64,000 nt of DNA, taken from Hippophae tibetana (Eukaryota; Streptophyta; Magnoliopsida; Rosales; Elaeagnaceae). Positions within the stretch are counted from its first letter, which is position 1. Each line of letters opens with the position of its first letter. The stretch spans positions 66,430,983-66,494,982 of the forward strand of contig CM072802.1 of assembly GCA_037013495.1 (NCBI GenBank), written 5' to 3'. The notes below the pieces were generated by a model, which searched no databases, was not told the DNA's origin, and saw nothing but the letters and a program-made list of their open reading frames with translations. Shown one piece after another: positions 26,922 to 40,283 of this stretch. The translations under genes and the position numbers were made by a program.

Positions 26922-28551
26922 GATGACAAGGAATGCTCGTTTTGAGGTGCCACCATTGCGGGCATTGATGGGCACCTCTAACACCCCGTGAGCAAAACCA
27001 TATCAAACGATGGAATTATGGGACCATTTTTTTCACACATGCTTAGAATAGTATTCCATCTCGTACTGGAAAGTTTCATTATTTTATGGACACGTGAAAT
27101 ATTTTTAGTCATTTTTTGAAGTATCCGAAAATTCATTAAAATTAGATATTTTGGCAAAAATTATTATTTCTTGTTGGATGCAATTCCTTTCATCCTCTAA
27201 GATTTATTGATCACAAAATTTAAGATTTGGCATGGTATAAATACGAAGATGACAAGGAATGCTCGTTTTGAGGTGCCACCGTTGCGGGCATTGATAGGCA
27301 CCTTTAACACACTATGGGAAGAACCATATGAAACGATAGAATTTTATGGCTATTTTTTTCACATATGTTTATAATGGTAAGTCATCTCGTACTGGAAATT
27401 TTAATGATTTTATGGAAACGGGAAGTATTTTTAGTCATTTTTGGAAGTATCCGAAAAGCCATGAAAACTAGAAAATTGGGAAAAAATTATTATTTCTTGT
27501 TGGATGGAATTCCTTTCATCATCTAAGATTTATTGATCACAAAATATTCGATTTGTTATGGTAAAAATACAAAGATGACAAGGAATGCTCGTTTTGAGAT
27601 GGCACCGTTGGGGGCATTGATGGTCACCTCTAACACCCCCTGGGCAAACCCAGGTCAAATGATGGAATTATTGGGCCATTATTTTCACACATGTTTAGAA
27701 TATTATTCCATCTCGTACTCGAAAGTTTCATGATTTTATGGACACGTGAAGTATTTTTAGTCATTTTTTGAAGTATCCGAAAAATTCATTAAAATTAGAA
27801 AATTTGGCAAAAATTATTATTTCTTGCTGGATGCAATTCCTTTCATCATCTAAGATTTATTGATCACAAAATTTTAGATTTGACATGGTCTAAATACGAA
27901 GATGACAAGGAAGGCTCGTTTTGAGGTGCCATCGTTGCGGGCATTGATGGGCACCTTTAACACATCGTGGACAGAACCATATGAAACGATAGAATTTTAT
28001 GGCTATTTTTTCACATATGTTTATAATGGTATGTCATCTCGTACTGGAAATTTTAATGATTTTATGGAAACGGGAAGTATTTTTAGTCATTTTTTGAAGT
28101 ATCCGAAAAATCATGAAAAATAGAAAATTCGGCAAAAATTATTATTTCTTGTTGGATGCAATTCCTTTCATCATCTAAGATTTATTGATCACAAAATATT
28201 CTATTTGTCATGGTAAAAATACAAAGATGACAAGGAATGCTCGTTTTGAGCTGCCACCGTTGCGGGCATTGATGGGCACCTCTAACACGCCGTGAGCAAA
28301 ACCATGTCAAACGATGGAATTATGGGGCCATTTTTTTCACACATGCTTAGAATAGTATTCCATCTCGTACTGGAAAGTTTCATTATTTTATGGACACGTG
28401 AAATATTTTTAGTTATTTTTTGAAGTATCCAAAAAATCATGAAAATTAGAAAATTCGAAAATTATTATTATTTCTTGTTGGATGCAATTTCTTTCATCAT
28501 CTAAGATTTATTGATCACAAAATATTAGATTTGGCATGGTAAAAATACAAA
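26922..28551 (+). repeat. Transition monomers between middle and late array types
   Basis: Monomers start at about 26,922, 27,248, 27,574, 27,901 and 28,227. The class B monomer at 27,901 is notable. It combines GGAAGGCTCG and GCCATCG, which are typical of late class B, with GGGCACCTTTAACACA, GGACAGAACC and GTTTATAATGG, which are typical of the middle region. It resembles the source of the monomer called type c further right. Confidence 0.84.
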
Positions 28552-31500
28552 GATGACTAGGAATGCTCGTTTTGAGGTGCCACCGTTGCGGGCAATGATG
28601 GGCACCTCTAACACCCCGTCGGCAAAACCATGTCAAACGATGGAATTATTGGGCCATTTTTTTCAGACATGTTTAGAAGAGTATTCCATCTCGTACTGGA
28701 AAATTTCATGATTTTATGGACACGTGAAATATATTTAGTCATTTTTTGAAGTATACAAAAATTCATTAAAATAAGAAAATTTGGCAAAAATTATTATTTC
28801 TTGTTGGATGCAATTCCTTTCTTCATCTAAGATTTATTGATCACAAAATATTCGATTTGTCATGATAAAAATACAAAGATGAGAAGGAATGCTCGTTTTG
28901 AGGTGCCACCGTTGCGAGCATTGATGGGCACCTCTAACACCCCGTGGGCAAAACCATGTCAAACGATGGAATTATTGGGCCATTTTTTTCACACATATTT
29001 AGAATAGTATTCCATCTCGTACTAGAAAGTTTCATGATTTTATTGACACGGGAAATATTTTTAGTCATTTTTTGAAGTATCCGATAAATCATGAAAATTA
29101 GAAAATTCGGCAAAAATTATTATTTCTGGTTGGATGCAATTTCTTTCATCATCTAATATTTATTGATCACAAAATATTAGATTTGGCATGGTATAAATAC
29201 AAAGATGACAAGGAATGCTCGTTTTGAGGTGCCATCATTGGGGGCATTGATGGTCACCTCTAACACACCGTGGGCAAAACCATATGAAGCGATAGAATTT
29301 TATGGCTATTTTTTTCACATATGTTTAGAATAGTATGTCATCTCGTACTGGAAAGTTTAATTATTTTTTGGAAACGGGAAGTATTTTTAGTCATTTTTTG
29401 AAGTATCCGAAAAATCATGAAAAATAGAAAATTCGGCAAAAAATATTATTTCTTGTTGGATGCAATTCCTTTCATCATCTAAGATTTATTGATCACAAAA
29501 TATTCGATTTGTCATGGTGAAAATACAAAGATGACAAGGAATGCTCGTTTTGAGGTGCCACCGTTGCGGGCATTGATGGGCACCTCTAACACCCCGTGGG
29601 CAAAACCATGTCAAACGATGGAATTATTGGGCCGTTTTTTTCACACATGTTTAGAATAGTATTCCATCTCGTACTAGAAAGTTTCATGATTTTATTGACA
29701 CGGGAAATATTTTTAGTCATTTTTTGAAGTATCCGTAAAATCATGAAAATTAGAAAATTCGGCAAAAATTATTATTTCTGGTTGGATGCAATTTCTTTCA
29801 TCATCTAATATTTATTGATCACAAAATATTAGATTTGGCATGGTATAAATAAAAAGATGACAAGGAATGCTCGTTTTGAGGTGCCATCGTTGGGGGCATT
29901 GATGGTCACCTCTAACACACAGTGGGCAAAACCATATGAAACGATAGAATTTTATGGCTATTTTTTTCACATATGTTTAGAATAGTATGTCATCTCGTAC
30001 TAGAAAGTTTAATTATTTTTTGGAAACGGGAAGTATTTTTAGTCATTTTTTGAAGTATCCGAAAAATCATGAAAAATAGAAAATTCGGCAAAAATTATTA
30101 TTTCTTGTTGGATGCAATTCCTTTCATCATCTAAGATTTATTGATCACAAAATATTCGATTTTTCATGGTAAAAATACAAAGATGACAAGGAAGGCTCGT
30201 TTTGAGGTGCCATCGTTGGGGGCATTGATGGTCACCTCTAACACACCGTGGGTAAAACCATATGAAACGAGAGAATTTTATGGCTATTTTTTTCACATAT
30301 GTTTAGAATAGTATGTCATCTCGTACTGGAAAGTTTAATTATTTTTTGGAAACGGGAAGTATTTTTAGTCATTTTTTGAAGTATCCGAAAAATCATGAAA
30401 AATAGAAAATTCGGCAAAAATTATTATTTCTTGTTGGATGCAATTCCTTTCATCATCTAAGATTTATTGATCACAAAATATTCGATTTGTCATGGTAAAA
30501 ATACAAAGATGACAAGGAATGCTCGTTTTGAGGTGCCACCGTTACGGGCATTGATGGGCACCTCTAACACCTCGTGGGCAAAACCATGTCAAACGATGGA
30601 ATTATTGGGCCGTTTTTTTCACACATGTTTAGAATAGTATTCCATCTCGTACTAGAAAGTTTCATGATTTTATTGACACGGGAAATATTTTTAGTCATTT
30701 TTTGAAGTATCCGAAAAATCATGAAAATTAGAAAATTCGGCAAAAATTATTATTTCTGGTTGGATGCAATTTCTTTCATCATCTAAGATTTATTGATCAC
30801 AAAATATTAGATTTGGCATGGTATAAATACGAAGATGACAAGGAATGCTCGTTTTGAGGTGCCATCGTTGGGGGCATTGATGGTCACCTCTAACACACCG
30901 TGGGCAAAACCATATGAAACGATAGAATTTTATGGCTATTTTTTTCACATATGTTTAGAATAGTATGTCATCTTGTACAGGAAAGTTTAATTATTTTATG
31001 AAAACGGGAAGTATTTTTAGTCATTTTTTGAAGTATCCGAAAAATCATGAAAAATAGAAAATTCGGCAAAAATTATTATTTCTTGTTGGATGCAATTCCT
31101 TTCATCATCTAAGATTTATTGATGACAAAATATTCGATTTGTCATGGTAAAAATACAAAGATGACAAGGAATGCTCGTTTTGAGGTGCCACCGTTGCGGG
31201 CAATGATGGGCACCTCTAACACCCCGTCGGCAAAACCATGTCAAACGATGGAATTATTGGGCCATTTTTTTCAGACATGTTTAGAAGAGTATTCCATCTC
31301 GTACTGGAAAAGTTCATGATTTTATGGACACGTGAAATATATTTAGTCATGTTTTGAAGTATCCAAAAATTCATTAAAATAAGAAAATTTGGCAAAAATT
31401 ATTATTTCTTTTTGGATGCAATTCCTTTCTTCATCTAAGATTTATTGATCACAAAATATTCGATTTGTCATGGTAAAAATACAAAGATGACAAGGAATGC

Positions 31501-32137
31501 TCGTTTTGAGGTGCCACCGTTGCGAGCATTGATGGGCACCTCTAAAACCCCGTGGGCAAAACCATGTCAAACGATGGAATTATTGGGCCATTTTTTTCAC
31601 ACATATTTAGAATAGTATTCCATCTCGTACTAGAAAGTTTCATGATTTTATTGATACGGGAAATATTTTTAGTCAGTTTTTGAAGTATCCGAAAAATCAT
31701 GAAAATTAGAAAATTCGGCAAAAATTATTATTTCTGGTTGGATGCAATTTCTTTCATCATCTAATATTTATTGATCACAAAATGTTAGATTTGGCATGGT
31801 ATAAATTCAAAGATGACAAGGAATGCTCGTTTTGAGGTGCCATCGTAGGGGGCATTGATGGTCACCCCTAACACACTGTGGGCAAAACCATATGAAACGA
31901 TAGAATTTTATGGCTATTTTTTTCACATATGTATAGAATAATATGTCATCTCGTACTGGAAAGTTTAATTATTTTTTGGAAACGGGAAGTATTTTTAGTC
32001 ATTTTTTGAAGTATCCGAAAAATCAGGAAAAATAGAAAATTCGGCAAAAATTATTATTTCTTGTTGGATGCAATTCCTTTCATCATCTAAGATTTATTGA
32101 TCACAAAATATTCGATTTGTCATGGTGAAAATACAAA
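28552..32137 (+). repeat. First block of late-type monomers (types b, f, g, h, i, j, k)
   Basis: From about 28,552 the class B monomers change to GGGGGCATTGATGGTCACC, and class A monomers to the CACGGGAAAT form. In the letter code defined for the 16-mer, the order from 28,552 is i, j, m-like, d, b, f, g, h, i, j, k. The run b to k (about 29,853-32,137) matches 37,025-39,305 at an offset of about 7,170 bp. Type i here has ATTGATGACAAAA, CCGTCGGC and TTCAGACATG. Confidence 0.85.
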
Positions 32138-34091
32138 GATGACAAGGAATGCTCGTTTTGAGGTGCCACCGTTGCGGGCATTGATGGGCACCTCTAACAC
32201 CCCGTGGGCAAAACCATGTCAAACGATGGAATTATTGGGCCGTTTTTTTCACACATGTTTAGAATAGTATTCCATCTCGTACTAGAAAGTTTCATGATTT
32301 TATTGACACGGGAAATATTTTTAGTCATTTTTTGAAGTATCCGTAAAATCATGAAAATTAGAAAATTCGGCAAAAATTATTATTTCTGGTTGGATGCAAT
32401 TTCTTTCATCATCTAATATTTATTGATCACAAAATATTAGATTTGGCATGGTATAAATAAAAAGATGACAAGGAATGCTCGTTTTGAGGTGCCATCGTTG
32501 GGGGCATTGATGGTCACCTCTAACACACAGTGGGCAAAACCATATGAAACGATAGAATTTTATGGCTATTTTTTTCACATATGTTTAGAATAGTATGTCA
32601 TCTCGTACTGGAAATTTTAATGATTTTATGGAAACGGGAAGTATTTTTAGTCATTTTTTGAAGTATCCGAAAAATCATGAAAAATAGAAAATTCGGCAAA
32701 AATTATTATTTCTTGTTGGATGCAATTCCTTTCATCATCTAAGATTTATTGATCACAAAATATTCGATTTTTCATGGTAAAAATACAAAGATGACAAGGA
32801 AGGCTCGTTTTGAGGTGCCATCGTTGGGGGCATTGATGGGCACCTTTAACACACCGTGGACAGAACCATATGAAACGATAGAATTTTATGGCTATTTTTT
32901 CACATATGTTTATAATGGTATGTCATCTCGTACTGGAAATTTTAATGATTTTTTGGAAACGGGAAGTATTTTTAGTCATTTTTTGAAGTATCCGAAAAAT
33001 CAGGAAAAATAGAAAATTCGGCAAAAATTATTATTTCTTGTTGGATGCAATTCCTTTCATCATCTAAGATTTATTGATCACAAAATATTCGATTTGTCAT
33101 GGTGAAAATACAAAGATGACAAGGAATGCTCGTTTTGAGGTGCCACCGTTGCGGGCATTGATGGGCACCTCTAACACCCCGTGGGCAAAACCATGTCAAA
33201 CGATGGAATTATTGGGCCGTTTTTTTCACACATGTTTAGAATAGTATTCCATCTCGTACTAGAAAGTTTCATGATTTTATTGACACGGGAAATATTTTTA
33301 GTCATTTTTTGAAGTATCCGTAAAATCATGAAAATTAGAAAATTCGGCAAAAATTATTATTTCTGGTTGGATGCAATTTCTTTCATCATCTAATATTTAT
33401 TGATCACAAAATATTAGATTTGGCATGGTATAAATAAAAAGATGACAAGGAATGCTCGTTTTGAGGTGCCATCGTTGGGGGCATTGATGGTCACCTCTAA
33501 CACACAGTGGGCAAAACCATATGAAACGATAGAATTTTATGGCTATTTTTTTCACATATGTTTAGAATAGTATGTCATCTCGTACTGGAAATTTTAATGA
33601 TTTTATGGAAACGGGAAGTATTTTTAGTCATTTTTTGAAGTATCCGAAAAATCATGAAAAATAGAAAATTCGGCAAAAATTATTATTTCTTGTTGGATGC
33701 AATTCCTTTCATCATCTAAGATTTATTGATCACAAAATATTCGATTTTTCATGGTAAAAATACAAAGATGACAAGGAAGGCTCGTTTTGAGGTGCCATCG
33801 TTGGGGGCATTGATGGGCACCTTTAACACACCGTGGACAGAACCATATGAAACGATAGAATTTTATGGCTATTTTTTCACATATGTTTATAATGGTATGT
33901 CATCTCGTACTGGAAATTTTAATGATTTTTTGGAAACGGGAAGTATTTTTAGTCATTTTTTGAAGTATCCGAAAAATCAGGAAAAATAGAAAATTCGGCA
34001 AAAATTATTATTTCTTGTTGGATGCAATTCCTTTCATCATCTAAGATTTATTGATCACAAAATATTCGATTTGTCATGGTGAAAATACAAA
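32138..34091 (+). repeat. Tandem trimer HOR (types d-b-c), 977 bp, two copies
   Basis: Copies are 32,138-33,114 and 33,115-34,091. Each has type d (GGTGAAAATAC, TTGGGCCGTTT), type b (ATAAATAAAAAGATG, ACACAGTGGG) and type c (GATTTTTCATGG, GGAAGGCTCG, CACCTTTAACACACCG). By eye they are almost identical. A third type d monomer starts at 34,092. Confidence 0.9.
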
Positions 34092-35069
34092 GATGACAAG
34101 GAATGCTCGTTTTGAGGTGCCACCGTTGCGGGCATTGATGGGCACCTCTAACACCCCGTGGGCAAAACCATGTCAAACGATGGAATTATTGGGCCGTTTT
34201 TTTCACACATGTTTAGAATAGTATTCCATCTCGTACTAGAAAGTTTTATGATTTTATTGACACGGGAAATATTTTTAGTCATTTTTTGAAGTATCCGAAA
34301 AATCATGAAAATTAGAAAATTCGGCAAAAATTATTATTTCTGGTTGGATGCAATTTCTTTCATCATCTAATATTTATTGATCACAAAATATTAGATTTCG
34401 CATGGTATAAATACAAAGATGACAAGGAATGCTCGTTTTGAGGTGCCATCGTTGGGGGCATTGATGGTCACCTCTAACACACCGTGGGCAAAACCATATG
34501 AAACGATAGAATTTTATGGCTATTTTTTTCACATATGTTTAGAATAGTATGTCATCTCGTACTGGAAAGTTTAATTATTTTTTGGAAACGGGAAGTATTT
34601 TTAGTCATTTTTTGAAGTATCCGAAAAATCATGAAAAATAGAAAATTCGGCAAAAATTATTATTTCTTATTGGATGCAATTCCTTTCATCATCTAAGATT
34701 TATTGATCACAAAATATTCGATTTGTCATGGTAAAAATACAAAGATGACAAGGAATGCTCGTTTTGAGGTGGCACCGTTGCGGGCATTGATGGGCACCTC
34801 TAACACCCCGTGGGCAAAACCATGTCAAACGATGGAATTATTGGACCATTTTTTTCACACATGTTTAGAATAGTATGTCATCTCGTACTGGAAAGTATAA
34901 TGATTTTTTGGAAACGGGAAGTATTTTTAGTCATTTTTTGAAGTATCCGAAAAATCAGGAAAAATAGAAAATTCGGCAAAAATTATTATTTCTTGTTGGA
35001 TGCAATTCCTTTCATCATCTAAGATTTATTGATCACAAAATATTCGATTTGTCATGGTAAAAATACAAA
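34092..35069 (+). repeat. Three monomers d-e-n, copied again 14,990 bp to the right
   Basis: Types d (34,092), e (about 34,418, marker TTAGATTTCGCATGG) and n (about 34,744, markers GAGGTGGCACCG, TTGGACCAT, AAAGTATAATG). The rare GAGGTGGCACC and TTTCGCATGG variants recur together at 49,082-50,060, an offset of 14,990 bp. The two outer edges of the 16-mer region therefore carry the same short block. Confidence 0.84.
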
Positions 35070-38000
35070 GATGACAAGGAATGCTCGTTTTGAGGTGCCA
35101 CCGTTGCGGGCATTGATAGGCACCTCTAACACCCCGTGGGCAAAACCATGTCAAACGATGGAATTATTGGGACATTTTTTTCACACATATTTAGAATAGT
35201 ATTCCATCTCGTACTAGAAAGTTTCATGATTTTATTGACACGGGAAATATTTTTAGTCATTTTTTGAAGTATCCGTAAAATCATGAAAATTAGAAAATTC
35301 GGCAAAAATTATTATTTCTGGTTGGATGCAATTTCTTTCATCATCTAATATTTATTGATCACAAAATATTAGATTTGGCATGGTATAAATAAAAAGATGA
35401 CAAGGAATGCTCGTTTTGAGGTGCCATCGTTGGGGGCATTGATGGTCACCTCTAACACACAGTGGGCAAAACCATATGAAACAATAGAATTTTATGGCTA
35501 TTTTTTTCACATATGTTTAGAATAGTATATCATCTCGTACTAGAAAGTTTAATTATTTTTTGGAAACGGGAAGTATTTTTAGTCATTTTTTGAAGTATCC
35601 GAAAAATCATGAAAAATAGAAAATTCGGCAAAAATTATTATTTCTTGTTGGATGCAATTCCTTTCATCATCTAAGATTTATTGATCACAAAATATTCGAT
35701 TTTTCATGGTAAAAATACAAAGATGACAAGGAAGGCTCGTTTTGAGGTGCCATCGTTGGGGGCATTGATGGGCACCTTTAACACACCGTGGACAGAACCA
35801 TATGAAACGATAGAATTTTATGGCTATTTTTTCACATATGTTTATAATGGTATGTCATCTCGTACTGGAAATTTTAATGATTTTTTGGAAACGGGAAGTA
35901 TTTTTAGTCATTTTTTGAAGTATCCGAAAAATCAGGAAAAATAGAAAATTCGGCAAAAATTATTATTTCTTGTTGGATGCAATTCCTTTCATCATCTAAG
36001 ATTTATTGATCACAAAATATTCGATTTGTCATGGTGAAAATACAAAGATGACAAGGAATGCTCGTTTTGAGGTGCCACCGTTGCGGGCATTGATTGGCAC
36101 CTCTAACACCCCGTGGGCAAAACCATGTCAAACGATGGAATTATTGGGCCGTTTTTTTCACACATGTTTAGAATAGTATTCCATCTCGTACTAGAAAGTT
36201 TTATGATTTTATTGACACGGGAAATATTTTTAGTCATTTTTTGAAGTATCCGAAAAATCATGAAAATTAGAAAATTCGGCAAAAATTATTATTTCTGGTT
36301 GGATGCAATTTCTTTCATCATCTAATATTTATTGATCACAAAATATTAGATTTCGCATGGTATAAATACAAAGATGACAAGGAATGCTCGTTTTGAGGTG
36401 CCATCGTTGGGGGCATTGATGGTCACCTCTAACACACCGTGGGCAAAACCATATGAAACGATAGAATTTTATGGCTATTTTTTTCACATATGTTTAGAAT
36501 AGTATGTCATCTCGTACTGGAAAGTTTAATTATTTTTTGGAAACGGGAAGTATTTTTAGTCATTTTTTGAAGTATCCGAAAAATCAGGAAAAATAGAAAA
36601 TTCGGCAAAAATTATTATTTCTTGTTGGATGCAATTCCTTTCATCATCTAAGATTTATTGATCACAAAATATTCGATTTGTCATGGTAAAAATACAAAGA
36701 TGACAAGGAATGCTCGTTTTGAGGTGCCACCGTTGCGGGCATTGATAGGCACCTCTAACACCCCGTGGGCAAAACCATGTCAAACGATGGAATTATTGGG
36801 ACATTTTTTTCACACATATTTAGAATAGTATTCCATCTCGTACTAGAAAGTTTCATGATTTTATTGACACGGGAAATATTTTTAGTCATTTTTTGAAGTA
36901 TCCGTAAAATCATGAAAATTAGAAAATTCGGCAAAAATTATTATTTCTGGTTGGATGCAATTTCTTTCATCATCTAATATTTATTGATCACAAAATATTA
37001 GATTTGGCATGGTATAAATAAAAAGATGACAAGGAATGCTCGTTTTGAGGTGCCATCGTTGGGGGCATTGATGGTCACCTCTAACACACAGTGGGCAAAA
37101 CCATATGAAACAATAGAATTTTATGGCTATTTTTTTCACATATGTTTAGAATAGTATGTCATCTCGTACTAGAAAGTTTAATTATTTTTTGGAAACGGGA
37201 AGTATTTTTAGTCATTTTTTGAAGTATCCGAAAAATCATGAAAAATAGAAAATTCGGCAAAAATTATTATTTCTTGTTGGATGCAATTCCTTTCATCATC
37301 TAAGATTTATTGATCACAAAATATTCGATTTTTCATGGTAAAAATACAAAGATGACAAGGAAGGCTCGTTTTGAGGTGCCATCGTTGGGGGCATTGATGG
37401 TCACCTCTAACACACCGTGGGCAAAACCATATGAAACGAGAGAATTTTATGGCTATTTTTTTCACATATGTTTAGAATAGTATGTCATCTCGTACTGGAA
37501 AGTTTAATTATTTTTTGGAAACGGGAAGTATTTTTAGTCATTTTTTGAAGTATCCGAAAAATCATGAAAAATAGAAAATTCGGCAAAAATTATTATTTCT
37601 TGTTGGATGCAATTCCTTTCATCATCTAAGATTTATTGATCACAAAATATTCGATTTGTCATGGTAAAAATACAAAGATGACAAGGAATGCTCGTTTTGA
37701 GGTGCCACCGTTACGGGCATTGATGGGCACCTCTAACACCTCGTGGGCAAAACCATGTCAAACGATGGAATTATTGGGCCGTTTTTTTCACACATGTTTA
37801 GAATAGTATTCCATCTCGTACTAGAAAGTTTCATGATTTTATTGACACGGGAAATATTTTTAGTCATTTTTTGAAGTATCCGAAAAATCATGAAAATTAG
37901 AAAATTCGGCAAAAATTATTATTTCTGGTTGGATGCAATTTCTTTCATCATCTAAGATTTATTGATCACAAAATATTAGATTTGGCATGGTATAAATACG

Positions 38001-39631
38001 AAGATGACAAGGAATGCTCGTTTTGAGGTGCCATCGTTGGGGGCATTGATGGTCACCTCTAACACACCGTGGGCAAAACCATATGAAACGATAGAATTTT
38101 ATGGCTATTTTTTTCACATATGTTTAGAATAGTATGTCATCTTGTACAGGAAAGTTTAATTATTTTATGAAAACGGGAAGTATTTTTAGTCATTTTTTGA
38201 AGTATCCGAAAAATCATGAAAAATAGAAAATTCATCAAAAATTATTATTTCTTGTTGGATGCAATTCCTTTCATCATCTAAGATTTATTGATGACAAAAT
38301 ATTCGATTTGTCATGGTAAAAATACAAAGATGACAAGGAATGCTCGTTTTGAGGTGCCACCGTTGCGGGCAATGATGGGCACCTCTAACACCCCGTCGGC
38401 AAAACCATGTCAAACGATGGAATTATTGGGCCATTTTTTTCAGACATGTTTAGAAGAGTATTCCATCTCGTACTGGAAAAGTTCATGATTTTATGGACAC
38501 GTGAAATATATTTAGTCATGTTTTGAAGTATCCAAAAATTCATTAGAATAAGAAAATTTGGCAAAAATTATTATTTCTTTTTGGATGCAATTCCTTTCTT
38601 CATCTAAGATTTATTGATCACAAAATATTCGATTTGTCATGGTAAAAATACAAAGATGACAAGGAATGCTCGTTTTGAGGTGCCACCGTTGCGAGCATTG
38701 ATGGGCACCTCTAACACCCCGTGGGCAAAACCATGTCAAACGATGGAATTATTGGTCCATTTTTTCACACATATTTAGAATAGTATTCCATCTCGTACTA
38801 GAAAGTTTCATGATTTTATTGATACGGGAAATATTTTTAGTCAGTTTTTGAAGTATCCGAAAAATCATGAAAATTAGAAAATTCGGCAAAAATTATTATT
38901 TCTGGTTGGATGCAATTTCTTTCATCATCTAATATTTATTGATCACAAAATGTTAGATTTGGCATGGTATAAATACAAAGATGACAAGGAATGCTCGTTT
39001 TGAGGTGCCATCGTAGGGGGCATTGATGGTCACCCCTAACACACTGTGGGCAAAACCATATGAAACGATAGAATTTTATGGCTATTTTTTTCACATATGT
39101 TTAGAATAATATGTCATCTCGTACTGGAAAGTTTAATTATTTTTTGGAAACGGGAAGTATTTTTAGTCATTTTTTGAAGTATCCGAAAAATCAGGAAAAA
39201 TAGAAAATTCGGCAAAAATTATTATTTCTTGTTGGATGCAATTCCTTTCATCATCTAAGATTTATTGATCACAAAATATTCGATTTGTCATGTTAAAAAT
39301 ACAAAGATGACAAGGAATGCTCGTTTTGAGGTGCCACCGTTGCGGGCATTGATAGGCACCTCTAACACCCCGTGGGAAAAACCATGTCAAACGATGGAAT
39401 TATTGGGCCATTTTTTTCACACATATTTAGAATAGTATTCCATCTCATACTAGAAAGTTTCATGATTTTATTGACACGGGAAATATTTTTAGTCATTTTT
39501 TGAAGTATCCGAAAAATCATGAAAAGTAGAAAATTCGGCAAAAATTATTATTTCTGGTTGGATGCAATTTCTTTCATCATCTAATATTTATTGATCACAA
39601 AATATTAGATTTGGCATGGTATAAATACAAA

Positions 39632-39957
39632 GATGACAAGGAATGCTCGTTTTGAGGTGCCATCGTTGGGGGCATTGATGGTCACCTCTAACACACCGTG
39701 GGCAAAACCATATGAAACGATAGAATTTTATGGCTATTTTTTTCACATATGTTTAGAATAGTATGTCATCTCGTACTGGAAAGTTTAATTATTTTTTGGA
39801 AACGGGAAGTATTTTTAGTCATTTTTTGAAGTATCCGAAAAATCATGAAAAATAGAAAATTCGGCAAAAATTATTATTTCTTATTGGATGCAATTCCTTT
39901 CATCATCTAAGATTTATTGATCACAAAATATTCGATTTGTCATGGTAAAAATACAAA
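39632..39957 (+). repeat. Representative class B monomer (late form)
   Basis: Class B is defined by AACCATATGAAACGATAG, GAATTTTATGGCTAT, CACATATGTTTAGAATAG and TATGTCATCTCG, then GGAAACGGGAAGT, GAAAAATCATGAAAAATAG and AAATTCGGC. The late form (from about 29 kb on) has ATCGTTGGGGGCATTGATGG followed by TCACCTCTAACACAC. The middle-region form (about 10-28 kb, for example at 19,753-20,077) instead has GGGCACCTTTAACACACCG, a GACAGAACC or GCAGAACC variant, and GTTTATAATGG. Two CATATG sites per monomer separate class B from class A. Confidence 0.9.
39812..39870. other. Phased A/T-tracts, predicted curved DNA, representative copy
   Basis: T-tracts start at 39,812 and 39,822 (10 bp apart). A-tracts start at 39,838, 39,848, 39,856 and 39,866 (spacing 10, 8 and 10 bp). 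Tracts of four to six A or T repeated close to the helical period are known to bend DNA. The same arrangement recurs in class B monomers and in late class A monomers; early class A monomers have a weaker version (GAAAATTCATTAAAATTAG). Confidence 0.7.
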
Positions 39958-40283
39958 GATGACAAGGAATGCTCGTTTTGAGGTGCCACCGTTGCGGGCA
40001 TTGATGGGCACCTCTAACACCCCGTGGGCAAAACCATGTCAAACGATGGAATTATTGGACCATTTTTTTCACACATGTTTAGAATAGTATGTCATCTCGT
40101 ACTGGAAAGTATAATGATTTTTTGGAAACGGGAAGTATTTTTAGTCATTTTTTGAAGTATCCGAAAAATCAGGAAAAATAGAAAATTCGGCAAAAATTAT
40201 TATTTCTTGTTGGATGCAATTCCTTTCATCATCTAAGATTTATTGATCACAAAATATTCGATTTGTCATGGTAAAAATACAAA

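Larger units (their letters stand above)
35070..40283 (+). repeat. 16-monomer higher-order repeat, 5,214 bp, copy 1
   Basis: Monomer starts: a 35,070, b 35,396, c 35,722, d 36,047, e 36,373, a' 36,699, b' 37,025, f 37,351, g 37,677, h 38,003, i 38,329, j 38,655, k 38,980, l 39,306, m 39,632, n 39,958. Class A types are a, d, a', g, i, j, l and n; class B types are b, c, e, b', f, h, k and m. Markers: a GATAGGCACC; b ATAAATAAAAAG with CACAGTGGG; f GAAACGAGAGAA; g GTTACGGGC with CACCTCGTGG; h CTTGTACAGG; i TTGATGACAAAA; j GTTGCGAGC; k ATCGTAGGGGG; l TCATGTTAAAAA with GGGAAAAACC; n AAAGTATAATG. Each marker recurs 5,214 bp on. Confidence 0.92.

Noticed and set aside
31119..31319. 66-codon open reading frame, repeated at 38,288, 43,502, 50,671, 53,279 and 56,865
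   Set aside because: It lies inside the type i monomer; its start codon context comes from the TGATCA to TGATGA change. Neighbouring class A monomers do not keep the frame. Not a gene.
32749..33012. 87-codon open reading frame, repeated almost unchanged at 33,726, 35,681, 40,895, 46,109 and 48,716
   Set aside because: It lies wholly inside the type c satellite monomer and recurs only because the HOR recurs. Other class B monomers break the same frame with stops or a different T-run length. There is no recognisable domain, and its conservation is that of the surrounding DNA.
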